Shown: positions 1 to 10,844, counted from the stretch's first letter. The stretch: 64,000 nt of DNA from Hymenopus coronatus (GCA_030762935.1 CM060897.1:115788676-115852675), one strand, 5' to 3'. Program-made: numbers and translations. Notes: generated from the letters alone by a model not told the origin.

Positions 1-218
1 TAAACTTAAATATGAAGTTTGGAATTCAACGCACTTTTCGTTTTTGAGCTATACTACCACAGACACACACACACACACAGTACCACAGGGACATGTTTTC
101 TAATTTTTTTTTTTTTTTTTTGCATTCAGGGAGTCCTAAAACATGTATTTCCGGTGGAATTTTTGAGTGTATTACAGTACCTTCTCTGTACACTAGTAAG
201 TACATGAAAAGAAAGTAA
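1..218 (+). repeat. Family H copy, 3' part (cut by window edge)
   Basis: Only the 3' third is present: the TTTTCGTTTTTGAGCTAT block, a (CA)n tract at 62-79, the CATGTATTTCCGG block and a decayed terminal hairpin ending GAAAGTAAC. It runs off the left edge. The short ORF across it is a repeat shadow. Confidence 0.85.
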
Positions 219-288
219 CACGATATCGGGATTTCACAGGAAATATATGATTGAGACCCTTCTCCAAAAAATAAGCATTTTGGGCTCT
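219..288 (-). repeat. Family H inverted fragment joined to the 3' end of the preceding copy
   Basis: Reads GATATCGGGATTTCACAGG and so on, which is the inverse of the H block upstream of the terminal hairpin. It starts directly after the GAAAGTAA end of the preceding copy and lacks its own hairpin. The same junction recurs at 9747/9748. Confidence 0.65.
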
Positions 289-671
289 GGTAGTGAATGG
301 GGAGGGTCCAAGTAAAATAACTGGTATATTGGCAAGCTTGGAAGCTGACGGGTTCACATTTGACGGTAAAAAAATCAGTTGATTTTTATTGCAAACATTT
401 ATATATTTTGACTATATATAAGACAATCTTGTATAATGGTATCTTGTGGTTAAAGATCTCCTCTTGCTAAAAATCCAGCATTATGTTAGCAAGCCTTAAT
501 TACTGACTCTGGTGAAAGTTACTGATTTCTAATTAAATATTTATCACTTCCTTATTATTTGAAATTGTTTAAGGATTTCATTTGCACTTGTTGTCTGTAT
601 CCAGTTTACAGATTTTAATTTACAGCGAATGAATAATTATGATCAGTAAAGGCAACAGAAATTGAATTTTT
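289..671. other. AT-rich spacer, nothing recognised
   Basis: No coding signal, hairpin terminus or repeat of another part of the window was seen. Confidence 0.5.
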
Positions 672-1165
672 CTACCTTCTCTATCTATTTTTCAACAAGT
701 TATTCTTAAAAACCTCATTATTTTTTGTACTTAATGCTAATATAGAAAGAGAGAGAACAAGGGAAGACACGAGGGTAAAACGTAAGTAACATATTTTTGG
801 TGATAATTCTGTGATGACATTGAAATTAGAATTGGATTGCACGATCATCAGAATTTGAGGAAATGAATTTGAGGAATATCTCGAGAACTACTAATCCTAT
901 ACACAATGTATTTTACATAAATTGTGTAGTTTGTCAAAATCTGCATTTTTGTGTAAATAGACTTTCTCTGTCTTTTAGGTTTATCTGTTATACGTATGGC
1001 ATCCAGAATTAAGAGGACTTCAGAAGTTATTACCAGAAAATTCGCTTTATACATTACATTTATCAGAAAATATTTTACATATGTTACTTTAATCAAGCAT
1101 TTTTGAAAGAAACAGCTTTTTAAAAAAATGTTACTTGTAAAGAGTAGCTTTGGGTAGGGATTTCC
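672..1165 (+). repeat. Family H copy, diverged and internally shortened
   Basis: The start matches the subterminal 5' segment (CTTCTCTATCT, then ACAAGTTATTCTTAAAAA and TTAATGCTAAT). It then jumps to the GGAATATCTCG block and continues to GTAAAGAGTAGCTTTGGG. The terminal hairpin is absent. Divergence suggests an older copy. Confidence 0.6.
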
Positions 1166-1819
1166 TTAGTTATCCTACATTGAATGTGTCAAAAACGACG
1201 ACGAAGAAGTAAAAAAGATGATATAAAGAAAGAAAATAACATGGTGCTTTATTTACTTATTGATTTTAAAGTAAATAATAAATTAATACATATTTGCGCT
1301 AACATTTATGGTTTTAAAACACTTCTGAAATATACGAGTATTATTACCAATGCGCATTTCAATATATGTACTATTAAGTTCATTATGTGTATTCCCGTTG
1401 TTTGTGTATTAATTTGAAAGTGGATGCATTAACCCTGCATAATCTAAATTGCTGTTATTGTGTTAATCTGGCAGGTTTGATGATAAAAATTAATGACACT
1501 AGCATCCATGCTTATATAAAAATTTTTCGTAGTAAAGTGAACTTTGGGCTACAATTATTTATTGTCCAAAAATTAGTTTGTTTGTGCACAGAGAAGTTAA
1601 ATTTATTTATAAATTTTATACGGGTATTGCGATGACACTACCGCGGGGTTAACGATGAATTATAGCATTTATCTCATAAACGAAATTTTTAATTTCATAT
1701 TTGTCATCTACAAAAACGTTTGCTTGGAATCGCAGAAAGAATGGTGTACGTTGCATAAGAGAATGAAGATCACTTTCCCAATGTTGTATAAAACCCCACT
1801 GTTGGTCAGTATTTGACTT

Positions 1820-1954
1820 ATTACTTTCTCTAGACCCCTCCGTATGTTGCACCCAAAAATTCTATACCGAGATTTCACTGGAAATACATGCTTTAGTACC
1901 CCTTGAATCCAAAAAAGAGCATTTTTAGAAAACGGTCCGTTAGTGTGTGTGTGT

Positions 1955-1993
<39 letters not shown>

Positions 1994-2673
1994 ACAACAT
2001 AGCTCAAAAACTAAGAGACCGTTAAATACTGAACTTGGTATTTATGTTTGGGATCTTCCAAGGATGCGACAGGAAGATTTTCAAGAAAATATCCCCACCC
2101 TTACTACCCTTTATATAGACAAATTTTAGAACTTCTTAAAAATGGCTGAAACAAGTTTGATTAAAGTACCACATATTAAAGCTATTTCCATCACAAATAA
2201 AATGTATATCTTGAATTGTCTGGCAATAGCTTCTGAAGACCTGTTCATTCTGAATGAATTTTGCATAACTAGTACAGTGTAAGGGATACACAGAAACTTA
2301 CTACACAAAAAATGTAGATCATGTCAAAATACACAACTTACGTCATATACATATTCGTGGAATTTACTGTTTTCGAAATATTCCTTGTTATTAGTTTCAG
2401 TTGTAAAGTGCTTTTACTTTTCTCAGAGACGAAGTGTCCGTTTTTCTTTTGTTCTACTCCTGGCCAAGCAATGAAGCAGCTTTTAAAACATTTAACTATT
2501 AGTTTAGCATATCTCATTCCTTTAGTTTCCGGCTACTTAAAAGGAACTAAGTAATAATAATATTCAGCTAATGTTTATCTCGATTAGCATATTGTAGAAA
2601 GAAAATCTTTAGTAAGAAGTTTGTTTGTAGAACAGTTAGAGAAAGTTATGTGAGTGTAAAACATTAGGTTTTT
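1820..2673 (-). repeat. Family H full-length copy (variant II)
   Basis: Begins TTACTTTCTCTAG and ends ACATTAGGTTTTTT. It contains a (GT)n tract of about 45 nt (1945-1991), the internal near-palindrome with TACTGAACTTGGTATT, and CTCGATTAGCAT. Its 5' terminal segment, read in element sense, matches the variant with CTGTTCTACAAACTTCTTAC. Confidence 0.9.
1945..1991. repeat. (GT)n microsatellite inside an H copy
   Basis: GT dinucleotide run with one interruption (GTGTGGTGTG). It lies at the position where nearly every H copy carries a shorter (CA/GT) tract. Confidence 0.95.
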
Positions 2674-3930
2674 TCTATCTCAAATATTATAATATCTATA
2701 AATAAATTGAAGTTTCAAATAGCTTAGAAAGATCTTATACTGGCTTTAAAATGTGGTAACAAACGTCTATTTTAATTTCATCGCTACCGTTATAAGCAGA
2801 GCTCGGTCCGGTCACGATGTTGCCGGGTTGAGGTTTAATGCGTGCAACTATGACGAGATGGAGTAGGCGTGGTCTCTACAGTCTGACATTGCTAACTGCC
2901 TGGCCTCGTTCAGTTACTGCTAGTAGATAAACCAGTGGACATTGAAAGAGAGCGCAGATTGAAAAATGTGGAATATACGAAAGGGTAACAATGAACATTG
3001 AACAAACTTACGGACAATTCAAACATATTTTGAGTGACAGGATGAGAGCCCTTTCTTTCGATACAGTAAAGATATATTTTTAATTCTCTGCAACGAATTC
3101 TGAGTGAGTTTAGTTGATTTATGTCCATTGTATTTTCAAAGTTCTGCACCTTATTATCCTGAATTGTTTGTTTCAGGCTTTATACGTTTATTTGTAAAAG
3201 TTCAAGGCGGTTTTATTCACAAATCATATTATGAAATTAGTTTTATTATGCTATTTTATGAATTGAAATGGTGCCTATGATGTCAATATATGTAATGAGC
3301 TACTTTGAAACAGATTATACCTCAACGTGTGCATGTTTACTCTACAAACCCCTCTCCATTAAACTCTCTTTATAGTGCAGACTACTCTGTGTGTTTGTAC
3401 CTGTGTGCTCTTTGTAATCAAAACCGAGCACCAGTCAAAAGTTTGGTGTTCCATCAACGCCATTTCATTAAATTTTACATGAGTTGAGTAACGTGGCGTT
3501 TTCAGCGTTTCATTTTTTACTGAATTTTCTATAAGTCTTTGAATTCGCTGATGTGATTGGATACATTCATACACGGACGTCTGGATTATTATCGACACTG
3601 CGTTGTTTGACATAATGATAGCAATCATAGGCTGCTGTTCATCTATCGGTGCAAAATGAAAAATTAAATATCTAAAATCTATGTATTTGTTAATTTATGA
3701 TTAAACTATGTATTATTTTGTTGATGATATATGTCAATCGGTATCATTAACAAGTATATGTGTAGTTGGGATAAGAAAATTTTAAAGATAGCAAATGAAT
3801 AAACCAAAGCTATTGTTCAATGTTTCTTAATTGAAACACCTCCAGGTATATAAATGGTGCAAGTGTGGAACCTAAAAATTGTTCCGATGACTGCATTATA
3901 TTACGAGAATGGAATTCGACAGTTATTATT
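2674..3930. other. Unassigned interval
   Basis: AT-rich. Short ORFs on both strands (for example 2910-3149 and 3359-3628, minus) show no recognisable domain or splice context. A C10 homopolymer starts near 3943. Nothing supportable was found. Confidence 0.5.
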
Positions 3931-3934
3931 TTTC

Positions 3935-4575
3935 AAAGTAACCCCCCCCCCCAAGATCTATGCACTTATATGCACTTATGTCAGAGCAGCATAAGCTTCT
4001 TAATCAAGTGAAAAGAATTCTTGGGGGCGTGTGCGTAACCAGCTATGTGCTTCAGCCTAGACTGCTCATTGTCTATGAACCTTGAGCCATAAGAGCTTCC
4101 TTGAGTGGGTTAAAAATGTGATCATCTGAAAGTGCCAGATCTGGCGGGAGGGGGGGGGTAAGCAGACGAACTTCAGGCCCTTGAAGGATCTAAAGTGACT
4201 AGTAGTGTGAGACGTGGCGTTGTCATGCAGTAACAATACCCCCCTGGACTTCAGTCCACGCCACTTCCTCAAAATTGTTGGTTTCAAATTTTGATAAGTT
4301 TTGCGTAAGTCTCACTGCTTATATTTTAACCTCTTGGCATGTAATGTTCAAGAATTACTCACTGGGACCATAAGTGACATAACCTTACCAGCACTTCTTC
4401 AGTTCGCACAAACTTTAGATTTTGAACTCCTCGTTTCAAGTTATCTGCCAGCTCACACACTTACGCTCGACTCACCTTATTGCTGACATCCGATGGTGAT
4501 TTTCGATTGGTTTCAACCCTTCTGCTGACAAAAATCCAATGACCCTCCGATGCTCAACGCTGGTACAAATCTGTA
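3935..4575 (-). pseudogene. Mariner-type transposase pseudogene, fragmentary
   Basis: On the minus strand, short blocks in several frames match the catalytic half of a DD34D mariner transposase. LEHYMPRG and SSETYAKL lie upstream, then RGLKSRGVLLLHDNATSHT at 4066-4287 (the HDNA block holds the second catalytic Asp), then PPPSRQIWHF, a degraded version of the PYSPDLAPSD block, and a C-terminal LIKKLMLL stretch. Frameshifts, stops and loss of the third catalytic Asp region make it non-functional. The N-terminal helix-turn-helix half was not clearly seen, and no TIRs were identified, so both boundaries are approximate. It lies just left of an unrelated deleted transposon at 4592. Confidence 0.75.
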
Positions 4576-4591
4576 AAGGTGTCGCTATCTA

Positions 4592-5268
4592 CAGGATGAT
4601 TCAAAAGTGCTGTTACAATGTATGGGGATGGATTCCTGACATCAAAGCAAGAAAAGAGCTTCATATAAACACATGCTCTAAAACACTTCATTTTCGCGTT
4701 ATCAATTTATCAATGAAAGTCACCTTCCCCGGATTTCTGTCGCCAACTTAATGTCTTTACTTATTTATGCACTCATTGTAGACTTTGGCCCATTTTACCC
4801 TGCAGTTGACCTTGTGTTGCCATGATTACTTGTTAACATTTGTCATTTACCAGATGTGTAATGCATTCCTTTCAAGTGCTGTCCACAGGGACTTCATTCA
4901 GAACACTCTCCCAGACTTACTAGAAAATATGCTTCTGCAAATAAGAACAAATGCGTGGTTTATACATGATGCTCTAGTACATTTTATTTTCATTGTTCGA
5001 GATGCACTGGCTGATATGACAAATGGATACGTAGAGAAGAGCCATGGTGTGCACGTCCCCCGACCTCAAACTTTGCATTTTTATTTTTTGGGGGCATCTT
5101 AAACCATTAGTTTATGCAGCAGCATCCCAAATGAAGAAAATCTACGCGACATGGAAACTTGCAAAATTGAGAATGAAGGATTTTGGGACATGCATTTATA
5201 CAAACATTTTTGTTTTCATGTAAGGAATCTGTACCCAAGCTTAATAAAGTTATTTTTGAATCATCTTG
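4592..5268 (+). mobile_element. Internally deleted Tc1/mariner-superfamily transposon with TIRs
   Basis: Terminal inverted repeats CAGGATGATTCAAAA (4592-4606) and TTTTTGAATCATCTTG (5253-5268) are flanked by TA at 4590-4591 and 5269-5270. That fits TA target duplication. The element is 677 bp, about half the usual length. The plus-strand interior (4785-5102 and beyond) keeps the catalytic C-terminal half of a DDE transposase: DLLENMLLQIR, then WFIHDALVHF, where the family has HDGAPAHF, then a degraded RPQTLHFYF where RSPDLTPLDFF is usual. The N-terminal DNA-binding half is missing. Confidence 0.75.
4785..5102 (+). pseudogene. DDE transposase C-terminal remnant
   Basis: A 105-residue open frame inside the 677-bp element. 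Residues around 40-70 (DLLENMLLQIR to FIVRDAL) align with the second catalytic Asp block of Tc3/mariner-like transposases, with Asp kept in WFIHDA. The downstream Asp/Glu block is degraded and the frame ends early. The start codon is not the original one, since the N-terminal HTH domains are deleted. It has no activity of its own. Confidence 0.65.
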
Positions 5269-5270
5269 TA

Positions 5271-5685
5271 TACTAGCATTCTGTTTGCTAGGTAGGTGTG
5301 CCAAGCCTTCGTATAATATTTATAGATCACCACCAAAACATAACAAATTGTCACTCTCTTTGACAAAGTTTTGTATGTTTATTACAACTTTTTCGGTTAT
5401 TTATTAAATTGAAATTGAATTATAGAAATATTGATATATTATTTGAGTTCAATCAACAATCGGAAATTTCACCACTTATACTTTTAGAGATGAAAGTGTG
5501 ACTTAATCTTTTGAACACATCTGGATTCTGTAAGATTTAATACACCATTGATAAATACCAATAATAACGATTTTGTCAGTTTCTTTTCCGATAAATGTAG
5601 TCTAAAGCATACATTGTATTTTAACCTCTCCTCAACAAACTATCCACAGTTTCTTTAAACGATGTCTTTCATGAAACGTTTTTCT
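5271..5685. other. AT-rich spacer, nothing recognised
   Basis: No repeat of other window sequence and no coding signal was seen. Confidence 0.5.
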
Positions 5686-6640
5686 TTCTTTCTCTAGCGT
5701 GTAAGTACAATGTACATAGTAGATAGTGCGAGTATTGTATTTCATGCAAATATTCGATACCGAAATTTCACTGAAAATACATGTTTTGAGATCCCCCGAA
5801 TTATTTTTTTTAGAAACGTTTCCATGCCTGTCTTATGTGTATTGTGTGTGGGTGTATCAGTGGGTAACACAGTTCAAAAATGAAAAGTCGATCAAATACC
5901 AAACTTGGTATTTAAGTTCAGTATCTTCCAAGGATGCGATACGAAGATTTTAAACAAAATCCTCCCCTCCTCCAGCTACCTTTACACGCAACATTTTTAA
6001 TCCTTTTAAAAACTAATCTCTATAAGATATTTTATTTCATAAAGAATATAACATGAAATAACTTAATTATAATTCCCCTTTTAATTAAAATTGCTTGTGT
6101 ACCTTTCCATTGATGGTTAACCCCAGTGGTTGAAATTTGGTTTTCTAAGAAATATCTAATAGATTTGTTTAGTAAGTCATATGTTTAAGATATTTTCAGG
6201 ACAAACGAAATATATATCTTGAATTTTCTGGGAGTAGCCTCTTAGGACCTCTTTACTTTGGATGCTTTATGTAATTCATAAACCATAAGAGATATACAAA
6301 ACCTTACTGCACAAAAAATGTAGATCTTATTATAATACACAACTTATCTCATATATTTTTGTACAGTTAACGCTTACTGAGACTTTTTTTCTTGTTATTG
6401 GTATTAATTTTAAAGTACTTGAACTTTCCTCAAAGGGGAAAGAAAACCTTATTTTCATTTCTGCAGTTTTATTCCCGGGAATACGAAATGAACACGATTT
6501 TAATGCCCATAGCGATAGCTTTTAAAAGATTTGACTATCGCTTTAGCGTGATATATTCCCTTAGTTCCCTTCCACTTACAAAGAAACAAATAATAAGACA
6601 ACCTCTGCTTATTTTTATTCCAATTAGTAAGTGGATGAAA
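5686..6640 (-). repeat. Family H copy with about 120 bp of extra sequence
   Basis: Starts TTTCTTTCTCTAGCG, with hairpin remnant and TTCGATACCG. It includes CAAACTTGGTATTTAAG and TTTTCTGGGAGTAGCC and reaches ACAAATAATAAGACA. An AT-rich stretch near 6020-6170 has no counterpart in other copies. The 5' terminal segment is missing. Confidence 0.85.
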
Positions 6641-6659
6641 TACCTTTTTTCTAATAATG

Positions 6660-6781
6660 CTTTTTTATGTTCAGGGATGCCCAAAACTCATGTTTCTGGT
6701 GAAATTTTGACATCGATTTTTAGGCAGAATACAACAACTTCTCTATTTATAATGTATGCAGTTCTAGTACAGAAAGTAAAA
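6660..6781 (+). repeat. Family H 3'-end fragment
   Basis: From TTCAGGGATGCCC through TTTCTGGTGAAATTTTGAC to a decayed hairpin and CAGAAAGTAAAAAC. The orientation is opposite to the preceding copy. Confidence 0.75.
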
Positions 6782-6990
6782 ACGACATGTGACTATGAGA
6801 GAGGAGATAGGGACAAATTAAGAAAAAAAATGCATTTGTTGCCGTGAGTCTCTCTCTCAAAACTCCCATTTAAAACTAATAAAGTGGCTTGTCTAAGGAA
6901 TTTCCGATATGAGAAGTAACAAAAAATTGGTGAAAAGTTATACCCCTATAAAAATATTTTTTTTTTTTATAATTATTTAACTTTTACTAC

Positions 6991-7140
6991 TTTGACACCA
7001 GGTACTCATGATAGCTGGAATGAAGTTGGCGCACCGGTGGAATGCGATGGTAGGGAAAACCGAAATACCTGGAGAAAACCCGCCCCTTCGCCGCTTTGTC
7101 CATCACAAATCCCACATGCGGTGGCTTGTGGTCAAACCCT
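6991..7140 (-). repeat. SINE family A, body part of a split copy
   Basis: Minus-strand tRNA-derived SINE. The segments GCACCGGTGGAATGCGATGG, GGAGAAAACCCGCCCC and CACAAATCCCACATGCGG also occur at 22.0, 45.1, 55.7 and 56.0 kb. The tRNA-like head lies at 7302-7352, separated by 161 bp. Confidence 0.85.
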
Positions 7141-7301
7141 AGTTCTATTTATATATGTCTCTAGTTCAGCATCAAACGAAATATTCTTTACTAGAAACAG
7201 ACCTACAAAATTGTTATATAAAATTATAGAGCAAATAGAAATTAAAATAAATGTGGATCTTTAATTAATTTCTTTCTTTTCAATTAAAAGTTTTAATTCT
7301 T
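7141..7301. other. 161-bp insertion splitting a SINE
   Basis: AT-rich sequence with no match elsewhere in the window. It lies exactly between the B-box side of the SINE body and its head. No clear TIR or target duplication was seen. Confidence 0.55.
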
Positions 7302-7352
7302 CGACCACCTCGGTGAGGGGCGAGTGGGCTAACCACTCGGCCACGGCGCAGC
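7302..7352 (-). repeat. SINE family A, tRNA-like head
   Basis: Read on the minus strand, GTGGCCGAGTGGTTAGCCCA is an A-box-like pol III promoter segment, as in a tRNA D-arm. It continues the split SINE to its left. Confidence 0.8.
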
Positions 7353-7559
7353 TATTGTAAAAATCATTCATATAGTCAGGAGTAAACTACTATTTGATTA
7401 AATCTCTTCTGAATGTATATCCTTCATACTAGTTGCAAGCATATTCAGTTTACCATAGGAATAATAGTTTTGTTGGAGATGCACCATTTTAACATTCCTA
7501 TTGGTGGACATACCTTTGCGGAGTTTTGCTACCGTCTTAAAGAGGGCCTAGAGCGAAAG

Positions 7560-7800
7560 CTAGAGAAAGCGGTAATCTCAAAGACTGTGGCATGGCATGC
7601 GGGGAATTTGAACCTCCAGAAATGCATGCAGCACCTCCTAGCGATTTGCTTACTTTTAGTTCACAGCATACAGGAATATTGTCTCCAGGAACCCCTAACA
7701 CAGCAGTAAGCAAGGAAACTCTAATAGAGGAAGTAAATGTATTTCTGAAATCAAGGCAAGAACAAATAAAGAGTGAGAAATTATTTAAATTTATGAAGCA
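7560..7800 (+). other. Unidentified coding-like segment
   Basis: Two overlapping plus-strand frames are open here. The frame with MACGEFEPPEMHAAPP and then VSKETLIEEVNVFLKSRQEQ has a codon-like, charged composition unlike its AT-rich neighbours. It could be an exon or a retrocopy fragment, but no clear acceptor or donor site was seen. I do not recognise it, and the terminal residues run into an H copy. Confidence 0.2.
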
Positions 7801-7821
7801 TGAATATTCTTTCCTTCTTTT

Positions 7822-8690
7822 TTACTTTCTCTACACGTACTATGTACATAGTGTACAGAGAAGGTATTGCACTCCACCGATACCGAGATTTCTCCGGAAA
7901 TATATATTTTAGGGTCCCCTGTATCCAAAAAAAGGTATTTTCAGAAAAAGGTCCTATGTGTGTGTGTGTGTGTCTGTAAACACGATAAATCAAAAACGAA
8001 AAGACGCTAAAATACCAAACTTGGTATTTAAGGTTAGTATCTTCCAGGCATGTGACACGAAGATTCTGAGAAAAAAACCCTCACTCCAAACTACCCTTTA
8101 CATAGAACTTTTTTAAAAATTTTGATTTTCTAAAAAAATGGCTGTAACGATTTTGATTAAAATGTTGAATATCAAAGATATTTAACTGAAAAATAAACTC
8201 TATATTTTGAATTTTCTGGGAATAGCGTCTGAGGATCTTTATACTGGATGAATTTTCTAGAATTTTTATAACTGATAAATCATAAGAGTTAGACAAAAAC
8301 TTGCATAACAAAAATGTAGAGCCGATTAAAGCACACAAATTATGGCATATGCAATTTTTTGTAAGGGGACCGTTTTGGGGATATTCCTTTTTATTGGTTT
8401 CAGTTTTAAAATACTTGTACTTTTCTCATATGGGAATTTTTCAACTCCTGGCCATACAAATAAAAGGACTTCAATCACATGGGAACCAGCCTTTAAAAGA
8501 TTTGACTATTGCTTTAGTCTAGTGTACTCCCTAATTTCCGTTCTACTTAAAAGGAAGCAAGTGATAAGATAATTAATTCTTCTAATTGTTTTCTCGATTA
8601 GTATGAAGTAAATAGTGGAATAAGCTTTTTAAAATTAATTTGTTGTAGAGAGGTAGAGAAGGTCACTCGAATGGAACACATCAGATTTTT
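7822..8690 (-). repeat. Family H full-length copy (variant I)
   Basis: Starts TTACTTTCTCTACACG with an intact terminal palindrome ACTATGTACATAGT and ends GAACACATCAGATTTTT. It has a (GT)n tract at 7956-7971. Near its other end GTAGAGAGGTAGAGAAGG is the inverse of the starting motif, showing the asymmetric inverted repeats. Confidence 0.95.
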
Positions 8691-8940
8691 ATTCTTCCTG
8701 TCAAGGATAAGTCATTTTTGTCTCTTTCCGAGGGTAATTGAGTGCTTTCATGTTCTTCTTGTGTGACCAAGGTCACGTTTTCTAACGGCCTCAGAAAAAT
8801 ATGCTTGATACGATAGTCTATCTTTGGTCATGCTTTCTACATGATGATGCCAGTTTTCGAATGTTCTTTAATTTCATCAATTGTATTCTTTGTTTTGATT
8901 ACTTTATCTAGACAGAGAAAATATTGCATTACTACCAAAA
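8691..8940. other. Spacer, nothing recognised
   Basis: No repeat or coding signal was seen. Confidence 0.5.
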
Positions 8941-8945
8941 AAAAA

Positions 8946-9747
8946 TCTGATGTGTTCCATTCACATGACTTTTTCTACATCTCTGCAACAAATTACTGTT
9001 AAAAAACGTATTGTTTTATCTACTTAATGCTAATCGACAAAAATAGCCTTAGTACTTGCTTCCTTGTAAGTAGAAGCGAAATAAGGGATACCATAGGTTA
9101 AAGTGATAGTCAAAAGCTGGTTGCTATGTGACTGAAATTCATTTGTTTGTATGGACAGGAGTTGACAATGTCCTGTGTGAGAAAAGCAAAAGTTTTTAAA
9201 GTTTGAAACCAAAAACAAGGAATATCTCAACTCGATGAAAAAGTGCATATAACATAGATTGTGTGTACTAAGTACTCTATATTTTTTGTGTGGTGATTTT
9301 ATTTTTCCATCTCTTTAGGTTTAGTAGTTATGTAAAATACCATAAAATTCGTCCAGAATTAATTTGCCTTCAGAGGCTCTTCCCAGAAAATTCAAGATAT
9401 AAATTTTATTTGTCAGGTAAATATCTTTACTATATGATATTTTAATCAAAATCGTTAGAGCCATTTTTGAGAAAATCAAAATTTTCGGTAAAAGTTCCAT
9501 GTAAAGGGTACTTTGGGGTGGGGGGATTTGCTATTTTACCGACTTTTCGTTTTTGAGTTATCGTGCTCACAGACACACTCACACACACACACTCACACAC
9601 ACACACGAACCTTTATGTGAAAATGCTTTTTTTGGATACTGGAGACCCTAAAACATATATTTCTGGTGAAATCTCGGTATCGAATTTTTGGATGGAATGC
9701 AATACCTTCTCTATACGCTATGTACATAGTGTGTGTAGAGAAAGTAA
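8946..9747 (+). repeat. Family H full-length copy (variant I)
   Basis: Starts TCTGATGTGTTCCATTCACA after a run of nine A and ends GTGTAGAGAAAGTAA. (CA)n at 9570-9605. Inside are ATGCTAATCG and the block TTGGGGTGGGGGGAT. Confidence 0.95.
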
Positions 9748-9800
9748 TTTGATACTGATATTTTACTGTGAAGACACGTTTTGAGAGCCCATAATTCCAT
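9748..9800 (-). repeat. Family H inverted fragment directly joined to the preceding 3' end
   Basis: Reads TTTGATACTGATATTTTACTG after GAAAGTAA. As at 219, the partner begins at the GATACC block and lacks its own terminal hairpin. Confidence 0.65.
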
Positions 9801-9817
9801 AACAAAGCAATTAGAAA

Positions 9818-9975
9818 AAGGTTACCAGGTCAAGGTTTTTTCGGGGTGCTCCCTTATCCTGAAACTACCAATGTAGTAGTAACTTTAAGCTCTATGGATC
9901 CGAGATCATTTGAGAATCTTTCACGAATTTCATTCATCGTCCGATATGACGAACCAGATTAAAGGACGTTAAGCT
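9818..9975 (+). repeat. SINE-like family B fragment
   Basis: Shares TTATCCTGA, ACTTTAAGCTC, GAGATCATTTGAG and CATCGTCCGATATGACGAA with 36535-36745 (plus) and with 32612-32748 (inverted). The tRNA-like head seen at 36.5 kb is missing here. Confidence 0.75.
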
Positions 9976-10029
9976 ACATAAAAAATAAAAAATCTGTTTT
10001 CGTTTTGCATGGCTAGAGATTAAACTAAA

Positions 10030-10600
10030 GATGGCCTTAAGTTTGAAAGAAGTTTAAGCAACTTAAAACTGAAACCAATAATAAGGAGTATCTCAGAAAA
10101 GTTTGACTCTGGAAAAAAAAAAAAAAAAAAACCTAACTTCTGTATTTTGAGGAAGGATACATTTTTTGTATATCAAGTTTTATATTCCTCTTGCGGTTTA
10201 CCAGTTATGCAAAATTCATCCAGAATGAGGAGGTCTTTAAAGGCTATTTTCAGAAAACTCAAGATACACAATTTATTTTGATATAAACGTGTTTAATATA
10301 CGGCATTTTAATCAAAATCGTTAGAGCCATCTTTTAAAAAACAAAAATTTTAAAACAGTTTCCCAGTAAAGGGTTGTCGAGGTGGGGGAATTAAAAATCT
10401 TTGCACCGAATCCTTAAGATACTAAACTTAAAAACCGTATTTGGTATCTAACGGTATTTGTTGTAGTTAAGTATGCTCTTTACACACACATAGACGTTTC
10501 TTTTTTCTAAAATGTTTTTTTTTATATCAGGGGGCCTCAAAACATAAATTTCCAGTAAAATCTCAACATTGAATTTTTGGGTGAATTACAATCGAATTTT
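10030..10600 (+). repeat. Family H copy, 5' truncated
   Basis: Starts in the AAACTGAAACCAATAATAAGG block and runs through GGTTTACCAGTTATGCAAAA, TTTTAATCAAAATCGTTAG and AACATAAATTTCC. The terminal hairpin is not recognisable. An A20 tract lies at 10114-10133. Confidence 0.85.
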
Positions 10601-10844
10601 GGGGTACTCTATACTAAATTTATGGTATCAATTACATATAACAACACATTTCAGGGACTGGCCGGCATTATTTGAGCTCAAAAAAGGCTGGTGTAATGAG
10701 TAGAGAAATCTGTGTGAGTGTACAAAATCAGAAATTGTCCATGTTGTGGTGATGCATCGTTCTGATTTTTATTGTATCCTATACATTATTTGTACTTAAA
10801 AATGTACACAAAGTAAAGTAGATTTTATAATCGAACCGTAAATT

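Noticed and set aside
1708..2007. Open frames with repeated His-Thr or Val-Cys across CA/GT tracts (also at 9563, 26643, 37461, 52162)
   Set aside because: They are six-frame shadows of the microsatellite within family H and differ from copy to copy.
7822..8690. Family H as a LINE or SINE
   Set aside because: No ORF, no pol III boxes, no 3' tail of variable length; both ends are fixed and hairpin-bearing.
7822..8690. Family H as a classic TIR MITE
   Set aside because: The inverted motif is terminal at one end but about 22 nt inside at the other, and no constant target duplication was seen.
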